From positions 350,001 to 414,000 of the forward strand of contig NC_091864.1 in assembly GCF_019399895.1 (NCBI RefSeq): a stretch of DNA of 64,000 nucleotides, read 5' to 3'. Both the position numbers and the translations under genes were made by a program. Positions 29,601-38,207 of the stretch are shown here, in pieces. Source of the stretch: Cardiocondyla obscurior (taxonomy: Eukaryota; Arthropoda; Insecta; Hymenoptera; Formicidae). Each line of letters opens with the position of its first letter. The first letter of the stretch is position 1. The notes beneath the pieces were generated by a model. The model saw only the letters and a program-made list of their open reading frames with translations, was not told the DNA's origin and made no database searches.

Positions 29601-32600
29601 GTGATATTCATCGAGCGGTTAGCTATAATTAAAGAAGTTAATTGCTTTTTAAATGGACTCGGGAGTTTAACGTCGCTTCCGCACCGCCTAACAAAAATGA
29701 TTAACGAATTTGCGAAAATATGGTTATCAAATTTCTTTTATGAGTATTAATACTGAGAAATTGGCCTTTTAAATTACGAGAGAGTTAATAGCGTTAGTAA
29801 AAAAAAGGCGAAAATATTTTTATAAAATTATTTCAGTGATAAATGCAACTTTGACGACATCTAAAAATATTCTCTTCTACGTAAAGGAAAATCTCGAAAA
29901 CAAAAGGCAGAGTTCCGCGGAGACACGGAATGAAAATGGTCTCGTGTAATTTTCACGGTTATTACGATTATTTATTTCTCCTGTCCCTTCATCGAAAGAA
30001 ACGGTGTAAAAAAAAATATCTAGCATCGGATGGCACATTTGTTTTCAGGACCATGTGTGGCCGGCGTGGTTGGTCTCAAGATGCCCAGATACTGTTTGTT
30101 CGGCGATACGGTCAACACGGCATCCAGGATGGAGAGTAACGGAGAAGGTAATTAACAGCTCAGTCATTCTCGGGGAAGGGAAAACGCTCCCACGCCGGGG
30201 GAGGGCGAGGGACGTAACGGGGAGAAAGCGCGCGGGGTGGCGGAAAGTTATAGGACACGGGCGGCAATTAAAGGAGCGAGGTAAAGGTACGGCGGCGAGA
30301 AGCAAGGTCGCCGCTTAAGAGAAAATCGACCCCGCTCTCGAATAGTTTCCATAGAGACCGCGGCTCGTTTTCAACCACGGGCGCAATTATAACTGCTGAT
30401 TGGCTTTAATCACGCGCTAACTTTCCCCGTGCCGCGTTAACAACGCGCTCGCGAATTATTAATTCGCTCGATGACGGGCGTCACGGTTGAACCGGCGGAT
30501 CTGTTTTAAATTCAATCGCTCGTAATTTCGGGCTTCATCGATATTTCGCGGGTGGAACGGGACGCGACGTGAAAGCACTTCGTTTCCTCGGTGTCCTCTA
30601 GGCCTGCGATTATTCGTGTAGCTGGACTGCGCGCGTTTCATCACTGTTGTTATTATATTTTTTTAAGTTTTTTTTTTTCTTTTATTTTTTTTTTCCACGA
30701 CTGATAACGAATCTCGAATGCGGGAAAAGCGACACGCAACGTAAATTGATTACCCGCCGGATCTCGTTTACTGACAGGCTCGTGTGTGAGCGTGGCATGC
30801 GGCGTGTGTCGCTTAAATGTCGCGTGGGCGATTTTTCCCTCGCAAGGACTTGGGTGGCGGCGTCGCTCCGCGCGAGGCAAGGACGCGCCGCAAGGCGCCA
30901 CGCGGCTGTTTATCGAGTTTCTTCGTGGCTCGTTTTGTGCGTCGCGAGAATTATATCACGCACGTTAAAGTTTCCGGATGATAGATTACGCCGCGAGAGG
31001 TTTCAATTTTCCTTTCACCCGCAGTTTCCGGCGACGCGTCGATTATTGGATACGCGCGGGTGAAATCGCGATACGGCTCTTTCGCGAATTACATTGTCGC
31101 GAGCGCTATAGAATTACAATTACAGGCCCGCGCGAGGTGTTCGGATTTCAATGTCGACGCCGCGGATCGATCGATTTACGTTGTAATTGAAATATCAGCC
31201 GCGGGACGCTTTCGGGATATAAAAGAATCGAAGACAAAGGATTTTCTAAAGGCTACGAGTTCGGAGAGCAATTAAATAACGCTTCACCCGCGATCTCATC
31301 CTGCCAACCAGGAAAATAAAATTTATCTCCTGAAAATAAAGAGCTCGCTCGAGATCGAAGCGAGGGTAATTAAACCCGATCGATGACGAGTATACTCGTC
31401 CAACGCGGAGCGAATACACCCTTGAGTATTCCGTATAAACCTACAAAAATACCTATATGCGAGTGAATTAAATTACTCGCTCTACGGTCGGCTCCGTTGT
31501 CGTAAAACTGCTCCCCCCTCGCCCACTCGTCCGCGTCCCATCGCGGTTTCCGCGGGCTAATTTCTGCGACGAGACAACCGCGGGATACTTTGCGCAACGT
31601 TCCCGATATCGATATCACACGAGACATGCTCGATTCCGCCGAAAGAACGTTAAGAAAAAAAAAAAAAAAACAACGATCAACGAGCGGAGCGAAGTGCGCC
31701 CGGTAATCGCGGACAAATTAAAAGCCACCGATGATTTTTAAGTTACGATAAATATGTATATTTTAAGTCGCAAGAAGCTAACGAATCACGTTAAATTTGG
31801 AAAGAATGACTGATCGCGAGCGAAATTAATATCGCAATTATCTCGTTGTCCGCCGTTTTCGTTCTCGCGTGGATAAATGTGCGATTTAACAAACAGCTGT
31901 CGCATCGAACGCGCTCACGAGAGCTTAATCGCCGTGATTGATGGAACGAGTATGCCAATACTTGTTAACTATCCGCAGCATCTCGAATGATACTACAACG
32001 CATAATAGCGCGACTGTTACGATATTACGTAGCTGATTAAAAATGAAAAATTAGCGCGCCGTTTCTCGCGCCCGGCTTGCCTGCGCCTCCCTTTTCCGAT
32101 AGGAAATGCAATCAAGCTTTAGAAATGGATCATACGAAAATTGCGTATATCGGATTAGCATACTTGCAGATCGCTCTAGCCATCGGCCGTGCTGTAATCG
32201 AACTTGCATCCAGTCGACGACGACGGAATTTCCGATCGGCACGGTAACGTTATTATCGGTTTAAATTCCATTAAAAGTTCCAGCGGCGCTATCAGTTCGA
32301 GAAGATGTTATAGCGCCGATTTGTTCGTGTTTAGTTTAAGTCGGGGTACTTGAGGCCGATTTTATCCCGCACGTTTCTCATATATTTCGAGCGTTTCATA
32401 ATTTTCAGACATTCGCGGAAGTCTCGTTATCTTCCCCGCGGCGCGTGTTTCTTTATTTTATTGCAATCGAAAGAGTTGTATGAAAAATTACACAAATTAT
32501 TTAATTTGAAACTTGGCGATAATTTTAACAAACGGTTAGTTCGCCGGAAATTATCGATTTTCTTTAATTGCCACATTAAAGCATTTTTCATTACGCTTGT

Positions 32601-35600
32601 TACGCGGTATTCGTATAAAGTATTCGTATGTAGAATTTTTTTTTTTTTAAAGTTCTGAACTTGAATCTTTCAACTACATAGTTATTTAAATAAATTCCGT
32701 GAAAATAAATACGATAATTCTGACTACAATAATTTTATAAATTACTAGAAAAAACCGTGCGCGCTTTATTACTTTCGGGTTCGGACATTAGTTAATTATA
32801 ATAATTTCTTTGTGATATATAAGGTGGACGGCGTGTTGCCGGTTTACTTACATTTATGTCTTCCGGATAGCGGCTAGGTTAAGTTATTGTCCGTCCCTTC
32901 TTCCGTGGCAGTTCCTGGATTATCCGGACGTGTTGTAGCACTTCATGTGAATTTCACTTAACGTTATATCACACTGCTCTGATTTGTTTTGTCTTTTATC
33001 ATCACTGTCACTCGAGAGACGAACGACCGAGAGAAGGACGATGGATTAACGCGGCGATTTTTTAAGATTAAAATTAGCGCGACGAACGATCATTTGTTAG
33101 AAAAAGTCTTACTTCCACGGCGCCGGATCTTTCTTCGAGTATTCGCCGAGCGGCAAACGAGACGGGCCGCGATGCGAAATGTTCTCCGCGCACTTGATCT
33201 TCTTCGAGTTCCTCAAAAAATTGCTTCTTCGGAAGGAGATGAGAGTCTCGACCGCGACGGTGAAGACGGGCGACGTGCAGATGTCGTACTCTAAAATGGC
33301 GGCTGTCCGATCTCGGTGAACGTCGTCGAAGGAGATGGCGAGTGAAGGCGTCGGTGCTGCCGGACGCGCGGCGCAATTCACGCCGGACGCTCCGTGGCGC
33401 TGTTCGCGTTCCCGTAACCTTGTCGTCCCGAAGCACTTTTTCGACGCACGAACAAAGTTCAAAACGACGAGTGGTATGACAAAAAAGTGCATAAAATGAT
33501 CGCTCGTACCCGACACGACGACGTCGACGCATATTCGCACGCGATACTTCCCTATCCGCGGCCGAAAATACGCGCAGTTGCGGAGCGATTAGTAACACGT
33601 CCGCGCGCCCGGGCCTCCGCAACTAGACTGACTGTTAGACAGTTGGCCCCTTGGATAGAACGAGACAACCGCGTAAAAAAAGTGAGACAGACGATGCAAC
33701 TCGATCGCTGATTGGTCGGTGCTCGTCTCGCAAAGATGGAAGACCGTGTACACTCTCGGCAATAATCCGCGACGCTAATCCGCGAATGCTAAATATTCGA
33801 CCACAAGCCAAAAAACACTAAAAGAGCATTTAATAGCCGTCGTCTCCCATGCCTCACCCCCTACCGCACTCCCCCCTGTAGGTCCCTGTTCGATCGTCAA
33901 CTTCTCGTCGCTGTCCTCGCTCGGAATTCTCGGAAGCGCTGAGCCGTCCGAGCTCGCCTCCGAGTTGATCTGTTTACGTTTTTTTTACGCGCTCGCCGAG
34001 CTCGAGACGCCCACCCCCACAACAAAAAAACAAACTCGATGCTCGAACCTGTTCTCGGCTATCCTAGCTCAGCTGTTACTTTCGTGCTCCTAAATCGTCG
34101 CCGTTAACAACTCGTATTCGACCAAGCCCCGAAATTAATTTAACAATCGTAAAAATGTATGTCTTAAAAAATCGCACGACGTAACATTGGCAGCGAGCCA
34201 AGCGATCAGCATCGCAGTAAAGCGGCGACAATTAACAGCTTCGCTCGCGCGGAAAGCCATTCTTTTTAGACAGGAGGATTCGCCATCGTGTTTCGTATTT
34301 TCCAATGAACGCTGGAAAGAAAATTGACGGCGTCAGGCTACTTCAAGGTCTCCGATCCATCTCTCGCGACGTGGAGAAGGTCGCGAGTGGTTTACCGAAC
34401 AACTTTTGAATTTCATTGAGCTCGCGTCAATCGTCCGTAGCTTTAGTGACAGCGAGAAGTTAATTGGTAGTCAAGATATGAAGTTCACGTGTCAAAGGTT
34501 TTTAAACTCCCCGATCCTCCTCCTGCGTCGTCGTGACGCCGTTCATCGAGCTGTTAAAATAAATCGAGTCGCTTCTGTAAAGGTCACGTCAGATCGCGAA
34601 ATTAATGGGGGCAGCGAGACAACAACTTCATTTTTGTCATTTTCATAAAGTGACATTCCGCACTTTCCCTGGCATAATTAACGTGGTTTTTCCAAGCGAA
34701 TAATTTATCACGCGTCTTCCGCTTTTCTCGCGTAACGAGACAGTTTTTTCTTTTTTATATACATATCAAACGGATCACTTACACATTGCGAAATCGCATT
34801 TTTATTAATTGAGACTCTGATGGACATTATTTTTAGATAGCTAAAATAAATATGTTGCTTCGTCCAAACACGAATATACGCTTGGAATAAAATTCAAATT
34901 TAAATATAAAATAATGATAAAAGCAAGTATCAAAAAAAAAAGTTCTATATGCATATGCATATATTATACATATATTTATGTATAATGTATATGTCCTTTT
35001 AAATACCTCGTGATTTAATTACGTTGGAAATAACAAAGGAGCAGCTGCGTGGACGACAAAGGTACACGCGAAATTCACGAACACCCTACTTCGCATCGTC
35101 GCACATACACAATGTGTTAAAACTACATTTAGTGCATAAAGTGCATTACTACCGAAAGCGACCGGTTCAAAGTGAACTTGTTCACGCGGAACACAGTTAC
35201 TTTGAAACGCTCTTCTACGTGAATCTCGGTCTGGCGAATAAAAAAAAAAGTTTTTTTGTTACATCCGCCGGTAGTTAAATATCACATCTCAATATTTAAA
35301 ACTTTTTATGAAAAAAAAAAAAAGCACGGCACGTTCTCTCTGATCTCACGGAATTAAAATAACGTCAAGTCTGATATTATCTTTAAAGTACGATACAATT
35401 AAAAATAAAACGTATTTAACTAAAAAATAATAATAACTGATGGTTGAAACGATTCGACTTTACGAAACGAATCTCTCGAGATACCGGGGTATATTTCCTT
35501 TATTCCGCACAAAATAAACGTCGCTCAAAAGATTAACTTTTTTTTTTATCAAGTTAACTTTGATAATTATATAAAAATATACACGGCAAAGGTGGTGTTC

Positions 35601-38207
35601 AGCATCCGACGTCTCGCGATAATCCGCAGTCATTTAATTTACGTAATATCTGATATTAAACGAGCTCTGTTTCAAATTAGGGCTAAAAAAAAAAAAAAAA
35701 AAAAAAAAATTACAGGACACGTAAAAGAAATCGTTTTTCCTTTTTCCACGACAGCTTTGAAGATCCACGTCAGCCCAAAGACGAAGGAAATCCTGGATAC
35801 CTTTGGTACATTCGAGCTCGTATGCAGGGGAGAAGTCATATTAAAGGTAAGGCTTTTTACGTGCGGTTTTTCCTTAATTTCGCCGAGATCGCATCGCGAT
35901 CCCCGTTCATCTCACTTTTTTCTCTCGCGAGACTAACTGCCGCGAACTTTCTTCGAGAGCGAAAAGGACCCTCGCGAGTCGTCGGGCGAGAGCGTGATTT
36001 CCGACGCGATAAAAATATTAGCAAAGAGAATAATCGTTGCGCAAGCTCACCCCCGACTGCGATCTCGTCCCAAAGGTTGCGACGTGTAACGTGACTCTTT
36101 CCGTCTCCTCCCGTATCCATTTTTCGCAATTCTATATCTTTACCCTCGCAATCTAACGCGGGACACTTCTCCGCTCGTATTAAAATATTTTATTACAAAG
36201 GCGGAAAGTAAGTCCAGGCTGTTTGTCACGTGAATCGTTTGAAATATCTCCAGTTTATCGTTGTACGAGCAAGATGCGCTTAATAAAAATTTATTTTGCG
36301 TTCTATCGACGTCGCGATCCTTGCTGTGGCTCCTTTTTCCAACTTTAATTTTATTATTTCAATACCGTGTCGCGTAAACTACTCGCAGGGACTCGGGCTC
36401 TCTCAACTTTCGTCGAAACGCATTTACGACTTCGTCGGAGGGCCATGAGCGGCAGATTGCAGTCGTGTCCGGCAGTCGTATCCTTTATGCGCTCTCCTTG
36501 TTATATATTCAAGGGTGCTCTACCATAACCGAGCTCGTTGCGTTCTCCCGCTTGACATACATGCGCCTCGTGGCATCGCGGCTGCTCGTTGCGATCCATA
36601 GGCGTGATCAGTCTTTGTTTTCCCGGAAGAGAGCAATTCCCGCCGGCGGCAGTCAATTTCGGCGATGCTGAAATTACGGTCGTTCGCCCCGCGTGTCACG
36701 GCCGACTCGCACAGCGATAAAGAGTAATAGACGCCGCAGGGATGCATCTCGGGAGGACCGCGACAGCATCCTAGAGATCGTTCAAGTCCCAGGGCGGCGA
36801 TACTCGGCCCGCCGATTCAGGGAACTATTTGCCATTCGGCTAGGCTCGCGTTACCCGCGATCGCGAACGCCGTCGATCAATCGGGCACTTTTTTTTTTCC
36901 TCGAATGACGGGCGGAGGAGTTCGAGGAGTGATTGCATCGTTCACCGTAACAATTCGGGTCAAAGTTCAGTGGTCGCGAGCTCGGGCGCGCGCGCGCTCG
37001 CGCAACTCTGCGGCGGTATGCAGTTAATTAGTAAGATAGCGCCGGTGGAAACACGCTCGGCAGTTTGCGCGTACCTATGCACCGCCGGGGCTACTGACCG
37101 AGATTAAAATTCAGGCACTATTGTAACGAGCGCCGCAGCGCTCATTTGAATATTCCACGAAACGTGCCCCGGGTAAAACGCACTCGGTGATCACTATCGC
37201 GTAACGAAGCGATACTATAATTTTGCCTTTTGTCATTGAGTTCCGCAGCGTAGAACGGCACTAATTAAATCTCTCGAACGAAACGCGCTAGCCCCGCCGC
37301 GGTTCTTAATCTCCGACCTACCGCGGCTTTAACTACGAGCGACGTAGTTTTATCGCTAATCGTTTTTCACTTCTATGAATAAATTATCGCGCGTTTTGTT
37401 TATAGCGAACAGCCGAGAGTTGATTTAACGAGTCTTCTTTTTTTTTTACTGCGCACAGTGAATAAAGTAGGATTATTAAAAGCACACGTAATTGTCGCGG
37501 AGGCATTTTCTACAAGTAGCCGATGATTTGACCTCGGAATAATCTCTCATTTTCACCAATGTTCGCAGGGTAAAGGTCCGATGACGACTTATTGGTTGAT
37601 AGGTGAGAAACCGGTCAACAATAACGTGCAACAGGCGAATCCCGCGGTAACGATCGGACAAATGTCGATTCTTCAGGATCAACCGGCCGTCACCGCGCAA
37701 ATTCCGACGGTGCAGCCGAAGCAACAGGAGCAACGTGCGATCTCTTCCGTCAACCAGCAGCACAAGTTTCAGGTTCAGTCGGAGCAGCCGTACTCGACCC
37801 AATCGATGCAGTCGCGGAGTCAGGAGTCGCGACAGCAGGGATATCCGAATCAACAGAGAGCGCAGGAAACGCAGCACCAGGGTTTGATGACCGTCCAGCC
37901 GCGGTGCCAAGTGGTCCCGGTCAATCCGCCGACCGCGAATCAGAGCCAGAAATCCACGGCGGTTAATTCGGCCTGCGGTCTTGCCGGGATGACTGGAAAC
38001 GGCGCGCCTAAGTCGGTGGTAGCGTCGCGCACTGTCGCGTCGCCGATCGGCAATTCCTCGCCGTCTCGCAGCCGCACGAATGGACCACCGAACGCGAACA
38101 ATTCCATGCATCAAGTATATCCAACGGCCGAGAGTATGCCCAACCACACTGAAAGCGGCCCTAACGCGCCGCTTTTGCTGCCCGCCGGCACGGTTCCCAG
38201 AGTCTAG
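78..38207 (+). CDS. Receptor-type guanylate cyclase gene, 3' portion (16 spliced exons)
   Basis: A membrane receptor guanylyl cyclase converts GTP to cGMP after an extracellular ligand acts on its ectodomain. The visible exons (78-216, 462-543, 3259-3400, 4317-4388, 5057-5134, 5362-5466, 6224-6470, 6712-6870, 14942-15018, 15253-15344, 24394-24543, 25839-26031, 28635-28809, 30049-30147, 35755-35846, 37569-38207) sum to 2541 nt and stay in frame across every junction, giving 846 residues and a stop. Domains in visible numbering: juxtamembrane ectodomain 1-47, TM about 50-73, kinase-homology domain about 75-395, coiled-coil linker about 400-447, cyclase catalytic domain about 448-645, low-complexity tail to 846. 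The N-terminal ectodomain lies outside the window. Among insect receptor cyclases it looks most like the Gyc32E/Gyc76C group. I lean to Gyc32E because the tail is moderate in length, but I cannot settle orthology by eye. Confidence 0.95.
462..543 (+). CDS. Receptor guanylate cyclase: transmembrane exon
   Basis: Acceptor TTTCATTCAG, donor TCG|GTAAGT. It encodes about 27 residues starting SLPGYAIL, followed by an uninterrupted hydrophobic stretch rich in V, I and L and ending VFIYR. This is a single-pass transmembrane helix with a basic stop-transfer residue on the cytoplasmic side. Phase 1 in and phase 2 out match the neighbouring exons. Confidence 0.92.
3259..3400 (+). CDS. Receptor guanylate cyclase: start of kinase-homology domain
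   Basis: Acceptor TTTTACAG, donor CAATTG|GTAAAT. The 47 full codons begin RFKLEAEIASMTWKV and continue through HWDDVIV to IRGSTGQL. The W-K-V-x-W-D-D-V pattern immediately inside the membrane is the conserved entry into the kinase-homology domain of receptor guanylate cyclases. The exon ends in phase 0. Confidence 0.9.
4317..4388 (+). CDS. Receptor guanylate cyclase: kinase-homology exon (N-lobe linker)
   Basis: A short 24-codon exon, TIFEDN...VPTGFYK, with a TATTTCAG acceptor and an AAG|GTTAGA donor, phase 0 at both ends. It leads directly into the lysine-bearing strand of the next exon. The downstream donor is a little off consensus. Placement rests on frame and on the F/Y-K ending usual just before the VAIK strand in this family. 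Confidence 0.85.
5057..5134 (+). CDS. Receptor guanylate cyclase: kinase-homology exon with VAIK lysine
   Basis: 26 codons, NSKVAIKLIPKN to LLLELKR, acceptor CGTTTCAG, donor CGG|GTGAGT. VAIK corresponds to the beta-3 strand lysine of protein kinases, which is kept here. In receptor cyclases this pseudokinase binds ATP and transmits ligand binding to the cyclase domain rather than phosphorylating substrates. Confidence 0.9.
5362..5466 (+). CDS. Receptor guanylate cyclase: kinase-homology exon (hinge)
   Basis: 35 codons starting MKDLQHDHLVRFYGAC and including the hinge LLTEYCPKGSLQ. This closely follows the family pattern (M-x-L-x-H-x-N/H-L-x-x-F-x-G-A-C...E-Y-C-x-x-G-S-L). Acceptor CTTTCGCAG, donor CAG|GTGAAT, phase 0. 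Confidence 0.95.
6224..6470 (+). CDS. Receptor guanylate cyclase: kinase-homology C-lobe exon
   Basis: 82 codons starting DILENEQIKLD, acceptor CCCAACAG, donor GGA|GTACGT. It contains GMTYLHAS, then HGNLKSSNCVVDSRF and IADFGLHEL. The catalytic loop reads HGNLKSSN where active kinases have HRDLKxxN, so the catalytic Asp is missing, as is normal for receptor cyclase pseudokinases, while DFG is kept. The intron sequence just upstream is also open in this frame for about 330 nt (see findings). Confidence 0.95.
6712..6870 (+). CDS. Receptor guanylate cyclase: kinase-homology exon (APE region)
   Basis: Acceptor TGCTTGCAG, donor AAGG|GTAAGT. Encodes QLWTAPELL, KGDVYSFAIIVHEI and QGPFYLGDNNELSPK. 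W-T-A-P-E-L-L and G-D-V-Y-S-F are the activation-segment end and helix-F motifs common to receptor cyclases. It leaves in phase 1 and is followed by an 8-kb intron. Confidence 0.95.
12504..12538 (+). promoter_or_regulatory. Putative TATA+Inr core promoter inside the cyclase intron
   Basis: TATAAATA at 12504-12511 is a consensus TATA box. TCACAT at 12533-12538 resembles the arthropod initiator TCAKTY, placing the +1 A at about 12535, 31 nt from the start of the TATA box, which is the expected spacing. An ATG exon begins about 170 nt downstream. The elements are short, so this is a strong-looking but unproven promoter. Confidence 0.45.
12707..12890 (+). CDS. Candidate first coding exon of an intragenic transcript
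   Basis: An ATG in good context (purine at -3, G at +4) opens 61 codons beginning MAERSNASSTSS, followed by a Pro/Ser-rich stretch (LPQIPGPSPDG, RRAVSPLLEV) and a cysteine cluster HCTLNCESCNLFLEDLYRH, ending at a donor CACA|GTACGT. Composition and codon use look coding, unlike the surrounding intron. It ends in phase 1, the phase needed to splice onto the cyclase exon at 14942. That join would give a 566-residue protein with the tail of the kinase-homology domain, the linker and the cyclase but no membrane segment. It could equally start an unrelated nested gene. I recognise no family. Two upstream ATGs (an 11-codon ORF and a 40-codon ORF overlapping the start) would reduce translation from 12707 unless removed by splicing. 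Confidence 0.5.
14942..15018 (+). CDS. Receptor guanylate cyclase: kinase-homology C-lobe exon
   Basis: Acceptor GTTGCAG, donor GAG|GTAAAT. It completes a Glu codon with the previous exon and encodes EIVEGVRRG, then LRPAIDETSVEEE. E-I-V-x-x-V and the P-x-R-P-like LRPA segment are standard for this part of receptor cyclases. Ends in phase 0. Confidence 0.93.
15253..15344 (+). CDS. Receptor guanylate cyclase: end of kinase-homology domain
   Basis: Acceptor TTTTACAG, donor AATAA|GTGAGT. Encodes VATLMRRCWAQDAADRPDF and ALKQTIRKIN. The C-W-x-x-D-x-x-x-R-P-x-F motif is the conserved final helix of the pseudokinase. The exon leaves in phase 2 across a 9-kb intron. Confidence 0.95.
15345..24393 (+). 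other. 9-kb intron of the cyclase gene
   Basis: AT-rich intron with GA/T tracts near 16,600 and 20,100. A cluster of repeat-derived, splice-site-bearing modules sits at 22786-23401 on the minus strand (annotated separately), next to a GC-rich patch with a C run near 23,560. No other supported gene. Short open frames here are not conserved-looking. Confidence 0.6.
22786..23401 (-). repeat. Dispersed splice-module repeat, copy A (three exon-like blocks)
   Basis: On the minus strand three blocks with good splice signals follow each other: 23401-23306 (GTTTCAG acceptor, AAG|GTAATT donor), 23188-22943 (GTTTCAG, TTAG|GTGAGC) and 22825-22786 (GTTTCAG, ATTG|GTAAGT). The first two end in related sequence (GCGGAGCAAC..), and the third shares CAACTCCGCTG and GCAGATTG with modules at 46906-46948 and 49876-49919. 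The first block is open for 32 codons from an ATG right after the acceptor and is very Arg-rich (ERRRRLRK). This is a multi-copy element, probably a transposon relative or a repeated non-coding transcript. I do not recognise the family. Confidence 0.65.
24394..24543 (+). CDS. Receptor guanylate cyclase: coiled-coil dimerisation linker
   Basis: Acceptor TGTTTTAG, donor CCAAA|GTAAGT. 49 full codons: DYESSNILDNLLSRMEQYA, then LETLVEERTADYLEEKRKC and LLYQLLP. This is the amphipathic signalling helix between pseudokinase and cyclase. It mediates dimerisation of the catalytic domains and matches the family pattern N-L-E-x-L-V-E-E-R-T...L-L-x-x-L-L-P closely. Confidence 0.97.
24544..25838 (+). other. 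Intron of the cyclase gene
   Basis: AT-rich with an A run near 25,110 and an AT/GTATAC microsatellite at about 25,320-25,355. I see no gene, RNA or mobile element. Confidence 0.7.
25839..26031 (+). CDS. Receptor guanylate cyclase: catalytic domain, first metal-binding Asp
   Basis: Acceptor CTACGAGCAG, donor AAG|GTGAGT. After completing a Lys codon the 64 codons begin SVASQLILGQ and include TIYFSDIVGFTSLSA and LLNDLYTCFDSII. The Asp in FSDIVGF is the first Mg/Mn-binding aspartate of class III nucleotide cyclases, and the P-K-S-V-A lead-in is characteristic of the group. Confidence 0.98.
26032..28634 (+). other. Intron of the cyclase gene with a GC-rich tandem duplication
   Basis: Contains the approximately 154-bp direct duplication at 27061-27340 (listed separately). 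The remainder is AT-rich with T runs near 28,370 and 28,460. No gene supported. Confidence 0.65.
27061..27340. repeat. Two-copy imperfect direct repeat, offset about 154 bp
   Basis: The segment beginning GTTGACCGCCGCGATAGTG at 27061 recurs as GTTGACCGTCGCGTTAGTG at 27215, and both continue into CTTCGCGTTCCAAGAATCC. A following part, GACGGCGAGAACCGGT, also occurs twice, but closer together in the second copy, so the second copy lost about 30 bp. GC-rich in an AT-rich intron. Probably a degenerate mobile-element fragment or a local duplication. Confidence 0.7.
28635..28809 (+). CDS. Receptor guanylate cyclase: catalytic domain, guanine-specifying Glu and second Asp
   Basis: Acceptor TTTTCCAG, donor TCTG|GTAAGT. 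Encodes VETIGDAYMVVSGLP, then HAMEIARMSLALRD and LKLRIGMHSG. The Glu of VETIGD is the guanine-recognition residue of guanylyl (not adenylyl) cyclases and the Asp of IGDAY is the second metal ligand. Both are intact. Confidence 0.98.
28810..30048 (+). other. Intron of the cyclase gene
   Basis: No gene or repeat that I can support. Moderately CpG-rich, with one T run near 29,235. Confidence 0.7.
30049..30147 (+). CDS. Receptor guanylate cyclase: catalytic domain, guanine-specifying Cys and transition-state Asn
   Basis: Acceptor GTTTTCAG, donor GAAG|GTAATT. Encodes PCVAGVVGLKMPRYCLFGD followed by TVNTASRMES. The Cys in RYCLFGD is the second guanine-specificity residue. N and R of NTASRMES are the transition-state-stabilising pair. 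With the previous exon this makes the enzyme a competent GTP cyclase on sequence grounds. Confidence 0.98.
30148..35754 (+). other. 5.6-kb intron of the cyclase gene
   Basis: Two CpG-rich stretches, about 30,150-31,650 and 33,100-34,300, with AT-rich DNA between and after. A TATATAAG motif on the plus strand lies at 32816-32823 without a convincing ORF after it. The open frames at 33,074-33,622 (both strands) are discussed under findings. An A run of about 25 nt lies just before the next exon (near 35,685). No supported gene. Confidence 0.55.
35755..35846 (+). CDS. Receptor guanylate cyclase: end of catalytic domain
   Basis: Acceptor CACGACAG, donor AAG|GTAAGG. Completing an Ala codon, it reads LKIHVSPKTKEILD and then FELVCRGEVILK. 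It matches the I-H-V-S-x-x-T...L...F-x-L-x-x-R-G motif at the C-terminal part of the cyclase fold. Confidence 0.96.
35847..37568 (+). other. Last intron of the cyclase gene
   Basis: CpG-rich towards its 3' half (36,400-37,400). I see no gene, RNA or repeat. Confidence 0.7.
37569..38207 (+). CDS. Receptor guanylate cyclase: last coding exon with Gln/Ser/Pro-rich tail
   Basis: Acceptor TGTTCGCAG. It opens with GKGPMTTYWLIGEKP, the G-K-G-x-M-x-T-Y-W-L signature closing the cyclase domain, then runs about 198 residues of low complexity rich in Q, S, N and P (for example VQPKQQEQR, QESRQQGYPNQQ) to the stop TAG at 38205. A tail beyond the cyclase domain is usual in some insect receptor cyclases and absent in vertebrate natriuretic receptors. 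The last residues, TVPRV, do not fit a classical S/T-x-hydrophobic PDZ ligand. A 255-codon antisense open frame over this exon is a by-product of its composition. Confidence 0.95.
   Translation, partial: GKGPMTTYWLIGEKPVNNNVQQANPAVTIGQMSILQDQPAVTAQIPTVQPKQQEQRAISSVNQQHKFQVQSEQPYSTQSMQSRSQESRQQGYPNQQRAQETQHQGLMTVQPRCQVVPVNPPTANQSQKSTAVNSACGLAGMTGNGAPKSVVASRTVASPIGNSSPSRSRTNGPPNANNSMHQVYPTAESMPNHTESGPNAPLLLPAGTVPRV

Noticed and set aside
38190..38207. PDZ-binding C terminus on the cyclase
   Set aside because: The last residues TVPRV have Pro where a class I ligand needs Ser/Thr or a class II ligand needs a hydrophobic residue.
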